NCBI GenBank assembly: GCA_029449245.1
Contig: JANATF010000002.1
Location: 1,116,001 to 1,180,000 of the forward strand
Source of the DNA: Mortierella alpina
Taxonomy: Eukaryota; Mortierellomycota; Mortierellomycetes; Mortierellales; Mortierellaceae
Direction of reading: 5' to 3'
Length of the DNA: 64,000 nt
The translations under genes were made by a program, and so were the position numbers. The notes beneath the pieces are model-generated. The model did not search any database. It was not told where the DNA came from and saw nothing but the letters and a program-made list of their open reading frames with translations. Position 1 is the stretch's first letter. Every line of letters starts with the position of its first letter. Positions 58,150 through 64,000 of this stretch are shown here, one piece after another.

Positions 58150-60635
58150 CTACAATAGCCGAGGCTTCTTCTCATGAACGTCTAATGATTCTTGCTCTGT
58201 CGCCACGAGGCCGGCATCCGTACCCTCGTCAGGGGTCTCCGTTAATCCTGAGATATCTGCTGTCTCTGACGTTTCGACCAGCGTCTCATCTGGTAACTCA
58301 GCCAAAGATCCTGCAGAGGTCGTGGAGGTGCTTGAATCAGATCTAATCGACCGCTTCAAGCTCTTTGCAGTAAGTAGAGGTGCGGTTGGTGGCACAATCT
58401 CGAGACACAATTTCTGAACCTCGTAATCCAGTGAATAAAGGTGTCCGTCCTGATGTACGAGCCCTCGACGCTTGAGTTTCTTCAAGAGCGGCGTCACTAC
58501 TTGCATCGCCTCTTCACGATCCCGCGCTGCTTTGGGTAACTTGGAGCGATCAATCTTTTCGAGCTCCTCGACAGAGTCGCCGGCCTTGATTTTTTGATTC
58601 TGATCCTCCAGCGCATCCAGGTAAATCTTTCTGGTCTCTGCCGCTGCCTTCTCGTGCGCATAAACAGAGGCCAATGTCGCGAGCTTTCGAGGCTGGTCCC
58701 AGAGCGAGGCGAGTTCAAGGAAAAGTCGCATATCTGCCGTTTCTTCATCCTCACCCTCCACTGGCAGTGTAATTCCTGTGGGTGCGAGCGTCGACACATC
58801 CACTTGCCGATCCTTAAAGTACTTGCTAACGATCAATGCACCGTCAGGTGTCCGGAGCATGCTAGAGATTGACCGACCAGCCAATGAAACCAATGTGTTC
58901 TTGTCGAGATCCGACAGAGGCTCCGTTGAATGGCTGACAACTCGTCCGTCGTCGAGCAGCATCTTAATATACTTTTTGGCCTGCACGGATCGATCCTGTG
59001 GCTGGTATAGTTTGTGGAAGCGAGAGTATGACTTGGCGACGGTGCTCTCGAGTGAGGCCAATGTCACCATCTATTGATGCCGCACAAGTTTTCAAAAAAT
59101 TGTTAATGCCTGGGTCCTCAATTCCTCTGTCATCAGATTTTCAGCATACCATGCTTAAATATTACCTTGCTCTTGCCGACTGACTTTCCCAAGAACGTAC
59201 AAATGTCTGCGGCGGTCTCGCTATCGGTCATTGGAAACTGCTGCTCGTACGGTATGTAGCCTTCCTTCAGGTTGTTGCTGAGCATGTTCTCATAGATAGC
59301 GACGCCGGCAAACGCATCCTTGGCCGCATACCAAACCCAAGTTGGATTCAGGTCCGGAGAGTCCCAGTTCCACCCCAGCATTTTTTTGGTCTTGATGACT
59401 TCGCGGCCCGGGCGTCCAAACATGGCGTCAAGGTCTGCAAGGGATCCCGCCAAGATCTTATGCTCCTTGGCCATGGTCTCCAGGTTGATGATGCCGGCGC
59501 ATTGGACTCCATAGGCCTGTTTCAGTTCCTTTGCATCATTCCCCGCTGCGACACCGGCCATCAGCTGCTTTGGGTCCTCCAAAAATCGCTTTAAGCGAGG
59601 AGGGAAGGGAGAAGGCTGACCCTTTGCGTCTCCCTGAATGATCCTGTGAATCTGGAAGAACAAGCAGACGTCCTGGCTGGCGATCTGGATAAGAGAGGGC
59701 GAAGGGTGGTACGACTGAAGAAAGTTTGACGTTGTCTCTGTATCGAATCCAACCGGTCCAGGCGATCCTTTTGTTGTGTGGTAGTATTCCTCAAAGAGCT
59801 GCATCATCACCTCTGCATGCTCGTACGTGTCCGCGACAAACACCGGGGGCAGTTGTCGTACGCGCTTCACCTGTGCCTCCTCCATGGCTTCGCACAGGAT
59901 CTTGATCGGTTCGCTCAGCTCCTCGTGAACATGGGCATGACTTGAGACTCGAGTAGCGGGCTCAATACGGGAGTGTCCTGAGCGTTGCTTATGCTCCATG
60001 AGTGGTTGTATCCTGGGCTTGCGAGTTTTGTGTAGAGACGATGCTGATCCTGCTCCTGGAGCGAGCCGCTTGCTATGTTTAATTGCGAGGACCGAACTTG
60101 TTACACCGGAGTGCGGGTTTTCAGAGTCGATGGGTTGTCGCCAAGGTAGACGTGGATTCTTCTCACTATGAGGTGCTGATAATATTTCAGATTCGGGGGA
60201 TTTGATGTCCACCTTGCGGGCCTTTTTGTCCTTTGACTTTATGGTTTCAACAACCGTGCTGTGTTTCGAGTCCTTGACCCTGGACTTGGTGGTGGTCTTG
60301 ATCTTGACCAGCTTCGATGCCGCTTTCCGCACGATGGTAGTCTTGCTCCGGTAGGTCGTAAGCAGAAAGGGGTCCTTGACTATGAACTGATCAATAGCGT
60401 CAGGTGCAGCTGAGTGGTGTCTGCTGGTGCTGTGGTGAGGCTGTGCGAGGCGCGAGATTGATGGCCTGGGGCGGTTGTTGACTTTTACTGCTGTTGCTAT
60501 ATGTCTCGGGATGGCTCTGGTGCAGTGGAACAGCCACCGTGAAGAGAGGTACAGGCCGGGGCTGGTCCTGGGTCGTAGGAGGGTGAAGGATGGGTGAGAG
60601 AAGACAGGCACGGTTGTTTTGAGTGCGCCAATCAT
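58150..60635 (-). CDS. DEDDy 3'-5' exonuclease (RNase D/WRN-exo-like), mitochondrial-type presequence
   Basis: Two exons: 60635-59166 and 59070-58150, joined in phase (796 aa). The N-terminus MIGALKTTVPVFSHPSFTLL, then RPRTSPG..SSRWLFHCTRAIPR, is basic and lacks acidic residues, like a mitochondrial presequence. The exonuclease domain at about residues 250-460 has all three motifs: Exo I VGFDTETTSNF, Exo II VAAGNDAKELKQAYG and Exo III WYAAKDAFAGVAIYE (Tyr four residues before the Asp: DEDDy class). About 300 further residues, starting MVTLASLESTVAKSYSRF, have no recognised domain and end in an acidic tail. The second exon begins with ATG, so a separate short protein cannot be excluded, but the donor GTAATATTT and acceptor AATAG join cleanly. 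It is divergent from DRG1. Confidence 0.85.
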
Positions 60636-60989
60636 TATCCTCGCGGCTAGTATGCTTGCACACAGGAACACACACACGCGTCCAGGACAAAAGCAATTGA
60701 GGATGCGGTGCCTTTGATGGTCGACCGCAAGCAGCTGGAGAATGAGTGCGAGGTAGAAGAAGCGATCCAACGAGGATGCGAGCAGTCGGCGGTATTGGTC
60801 CTGCGCTTGCCCTGCTGCATTCTGGACTGCTTTTCCGCCGATCTGTTTGCGGGTGGCTTTGCACCGAGCAAACGGCCACTTGGTCCAACCAAAACAATCT
60901 CCTCGCCATCTCTGTGTTCAGCCTTGGAGCCATTGAACTGCTAGCATTCCTCATCCCTCATCGACCTGTAACTCATCTCGGTAGCCAAT
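60636..60989. promoter_or_regulatory. Shared upstream region of exonuclease and DRG1 genes
   Basis: 354 bp between divergent start codons. Open frames here are shadows. No clear TATA box. Confidence 0.4.
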
Positions 60990-62493
60990 ATGACGACTGT
61001 GGACAAAATCAAGGAAATCGAGGCCGAAATGGCTCGTACCCAGAAGAACAAGGTACAGGACCTCATTCGCACTCACTCACAACGCATGATCAGCTTTTTG
61101 GCAACCACTCTCTTCACTTTGGACACCATTCGTCTAATCCTGCCTGTTTTCACTGTATAGGCCACGTCCCAACATTTGGGAGGGCTGAAGGCCAAGCTGG
61201 CCAAGCTCAGGCGTGAGCTGTTGACCCCTACGTCTGCTGGCGGTGGTGGGCCTGGATGTAAGTTGGAGTTGTTAAACCTTGGGGTTGGCATGGGAACATT
61301 GACCTTTTTGACCTTTGTGAGTTAACCACTTGTTATTGTGTACTCTCGACTCGGATGGATAGTGGGTTTCGATGTCGCCAAGACAGGAGTTGGTCGTATT
61401 GGATTCGTCGGTTTCCCCTCGGTCGGAAAGTCAACTCTCATGTCAAAGCTGACTGGAACGCACTCTGAGGTGGCTGCCTACGAGTTCACAACCCTTACAA
61501 CCGTGCCTGGTGTCGTCCAGTACAACGGTGCCAAACTTCAGATTCTGGATCTTCCCGGAATTATCGAGGGTGCCAAGGATGGAAAGGGTCGTGGTACGTG
61601 CGCAATTATGTAGCTTTAACTTGTATTTCCGTTGAATGCCCTGCCAAGATGACCAACTTCTCACGTTTTTCCGTCTCCTTATGATAACGAATACAGGTCG
61701 TCAGGTCATTGCTGTTGCTCGTACTTGCTCTCTCATCTTCCTGGTCCTGGATGTGCTGAAGCCATTGGGAGACAAGCGCATCATCGAGAAGGAGTTGGAA
61801 GGATTCGGCATTCGTCTCAACCAGAAGCCACCAAACATCTACTTCAAGAAGAAGGAGAAGGGCGGTATCAGCATGACCAACACTGTCCCTCTAACGCATT
61901 TGGATCTGGACGAGGTCAAGGCTGTGCTGAGCGAATACAAAATTCACAACGCCGACATCTCGTTCAAGTGCGATGCCACCGTCGACGAGCTCATTGATGT
62001 GATCGAAGGAAACCGCGTCTACATGCCTTGTCTGTACGTCCTCAACAAGATTGATCAAATCTCAATTGAGGAGCTCGACCTTGTCAGTAAGATTCCTCAC
62101 GCCGTCCCAATCTGTGCGCATCACGAGTGGAACTTTGACGAGCTGCTGGCAAAAGCCTGGGAATACCTCGACTTGGCACGAATCTACACGAAACCCAAAG
62201 GACAACTGCCCGACTACTCCTCGCCTGTGGTCCTGCGGCGTGAGACAGCAACAATCGAAGGATTTTGTAACAATATTCACAAGGCCATTCTGCGTGAGCT
62301 CAAATAGTAAGTTTCGGTTGCAGTTTTTTCAGCATATTGACTCTAATGACCTGTGAATGTACTAACAGTGCCTTTGCTGCTTGTTTACAGTGCTCTGGTC
62401 TGGGGTTCATCAGCAAAGCATAACCCTCAAAAGGTCGGCAAGGAGCACGTCTTGGCCGATGAGGACGTGGTGCAGATTATTAAGAAGGTTTAA
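60990..62493 (+). CDS. DRG1: Developmentally regulated GTP-binding protein 1 (Rbg1)
   Basis: Ribosome-associated GTPase of the OBG-HflX/DRG group, which acts in translation with a DFRP partner (yeast Rbg1-Tma46). Exons: 60990-61052, 61161-61257, 61363-61593, 61697-62306, 62391-62493 (367 aa, the usual DRG1 length). It starts [21 protein letters not shown]1 is [10 protein letters not shown]2 is in [11 protein letters not shown]3 [10 protein letters not shown]4 NKID, then the S5D2L insert and the C-terminal TGS domain ([20 protein letters not shown]). It ends [15 protein letters not shown]. Strongly conserved throughout. Confidence 0.97.
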
Positions 62494-63281
62494 GGATCAT
62501 CTAGCGGGTTATATAGACAGAGAAAGGGTTTTGACATCGTGAATATAATGATTTCACGCATACCTTGAAGATCCGCAAGGATGGCTTTGACTTGATTGGC
62601 GCTTCAGTGTGATGCCTCCGCTCAAGGGGAAGCGCTCCAGCCATTACTTTTATCAGTAGATGAACGTAACTGGCGTAACTGGCGTGAGGGACTTCACAAT
62701 GCTGGAGGAGACGATGTAAGTTCCGAGTAGGGCGCCTTGCATAGTAGTGTGACAAATGCCAATAATTCGAAATCCATTCTACAAACGGACAGTCGTGAAG
62801 CACCTTGCAGCCGAGGAGATCTACGCTGATCCGCCGTCGCCCATATTCCGCCAGAGTTGTCCTTTTCGCGGCCATTGCAATTGTTGAAAAGTGGTTTATT
62901 CAAAGTCCTACGGCTTGAGGATTGGGGATGAGGAATAGGGGTATCCCAGTCTAGACTAAACCTGTTCTTTGAGGACACGGCGACGCTTGTGCCTCCTAAG
63001 CAAATGGGTTCAGGGAGACGTTGGGTTAGAGCGCGTTCAAGACGCGCGAAAAAAAAAATGATATGTGACGTTGCGTGAACTACAAAATCCTATTGGCGCT
63101 TCGCATCCTCCTGCAGCTTTCCATCATCCGTTGTCCACATCTTCCATCAATCGTCAGCAGGATCCCCTCAGCAGAAGATTGCAGCAGACGTCAGTTCTTT
63201 GGAAAGACAGCTCACACACGACCAGAGACACCACAGGAACGAGCGCACGCAGCTTCACATCATCATCCATAGCCAGTAAAG
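62494..63281. other. Intergenic between DRG1 and OST1
   Basis: 788 bp. A minus-strand frame from ATG 62875 (MAAKRTTLAEYGRRR) and a possible splice to GFRIIGICHTTMQGALLGTY (acceptor TTTGTAG near 62785) could be a small membrane-protein gene, but neither exon is recognised, so no CDS is called. A9 run at 63050-63058. Confidence 0.35.
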
Positions 63282-63957
63282 ATGCGTTTCATCTCAAGCC
63301 AAGCCCTGGTGGCCATCGTGGCATCCCTGCTCTTGTCCTCAGCAGCATCCGCCCACGAGAACTGGTCCGATGAAGACACTCCCATCGTGCCACAGGTGCT
63401 CAAGATTACCAACCTGCTTCGCACTCTTGACCTCTCCAAACCGTTGGTCCGGGAGATCACCTCGGCTGCCGTGTTAAACATTGTGCAAGAGGACGTCAAC
63501 GAGTACTACTTCCCTGTTGATCAGGCTTACACCGCAAACTTCGCGCATATCTCGGCTGAAAACAGAAAGACCAAGGAAGTGTTAGAGGTGACAAAAGATC
63601 CCGAATTCGTTGATTCGTAAGTGGAAGCGTTGTCAGGGCACCAAGCGTGTATATTTCACGTCCTCTTTTTTTTCACTGACCTGTACTGACACTTCAGTTG
63701 CCTCCCTGTTTCCTTCTCTCTACATTGTGCTTGTTTTTGAACACGTTCAATAGCGAGTTTCAATACTACAAAATCAAATTCGCGACACCTTTGAAGCCTG
63801 GCGAAAAGGTCCAGATCACGGTCAAGACCTCCCTTACCAACATGATTCGTCCCTTCCCCACCCATGTCGGACAATTTGAACGCCAACAGTTTGTTTTCTT
63901 TGGAAACCCATTCGCTCTCACCGCGTACCCATCTGTCAAGCAAAAGACCACTGTCAT
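63282..63957 (+). CDS. OST1: Ribophorin I, OST subunit 1, partial (3' end off the right edge)
   Basis: Subunit of the oligosaccharyltransferase that N-glycosylates proteins in the ER membrane. Exons visible: 63282-63616 and 63754-63957; the donor GTAAGTTTT at 63958 leads out of the window. The product has a clear signal peptide (MRFISSQALVAIVASLLLSS, cleavage near SAHENW), then ITNLLRTLDLSKPLVREIT, NIVQEDVNEYYF, YYKIKFATPLKPGEKVQITV and the conserved PFPTHVGQFERQQFVFFGNP, the typical ribophorin I core. About 180 of some 450-600 residues are present. Confidence 0.93.
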
Positions 63958-64000
63958 GTAAGTTTTGTCCCGCCCCCTTCGCTATATTCAAGAGCCTCTG

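Noticed and set aside
58150-59070. Separate 306-aa gene
   Set aside because: Donor and acceptor join it in phase to the exonuclease, with no promoter space between (95 bp).
62501-62978. Minus-strand frames with a possible small membrane protein
   Set aside because: A hydrophobic segment is suggestive, but no family, start or splice pattern could be confirmed.

Overview
The window is nuclear DNA of an early-diverging filamentous fungus, most likely Mortierellomycota or Mucoromycota. This is inferred from gene content and architecture, not from a database match. The signs are dense genes on both strands, GT-AG introns of about 77-125 nt in almost every gene, an E6AP-type HECT ligase that keeps its AZUL zinc finger, a ZNFX1-type helicase, a WDR92 homologue and many CAG/CAA glutamine tracts. 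Exon borders below were joined by hand from splice signals, phase and family similarity.

Region 1 (1-19.8 kb) is housekeeping. It holds the NAD(P)HX epimerase 3' part (-), tRNA-Leu(CAG), Yak1 kinase, an AN1 zinc-finger protein (Cuz1/ZFAND1-like), an APE1-type AP endonuclease (-), a COG0523/CobW GTPase, WDR92 (-) and an AZUL-HECT ubiquitin ligase. Several are divergent pairs that share a short promoter region.

Region 2 (20-29.2 kb) holds a 1805-residue ZNFX1-like helicase (SF1 helicase, NF-X1 fingers, RZ finger) flanked by two paralogues that resemble the bacterial DUF6882 family, both on the - strand.

Region 3 (29.4-37.4 kb) is a transposon graveyard. It contains two broken copies of one Ty3/gypsy-like family in opposite orientation, a TIR element with a nested Tc1/mariner-like MITE and a perfect 107-bp foldback, two further MITEs, and one intact gene for a secreted cysteine-rich protein made of two tandem modules.

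Region 4 (37.47-41.3 kb) holds the most unusual gene. A FEN1/XPG-like nuclease is joined in one reading frame to a Fanzor (eukaryotic TnpB-like) RNA-guided nuclease module with RuvC motifs and a zinc ribbon. One in-frame TGA interrupts it between the two halves.

Region 5 (42-64 kb) returns to cellular genes: a small protein of three Cys/His repeats, a kinesin-14-like protein with degenerate nucleotide-binding motifs (-), glutamate decarboxylase (-) divergent from a methylmalonate-semialdehyde-dehydrogenase-like ALDH (+), a mitochondrial carrier, a lysine-rich nuclear protein, a GGCT-fold protein with a membrane segment (-), a DEDDy 3'-5' exonuclease with a mitochondrial-type presequence (-), DRG1/Rbg1, and the start of ribophorin I (OST1), which runs off the right edge.
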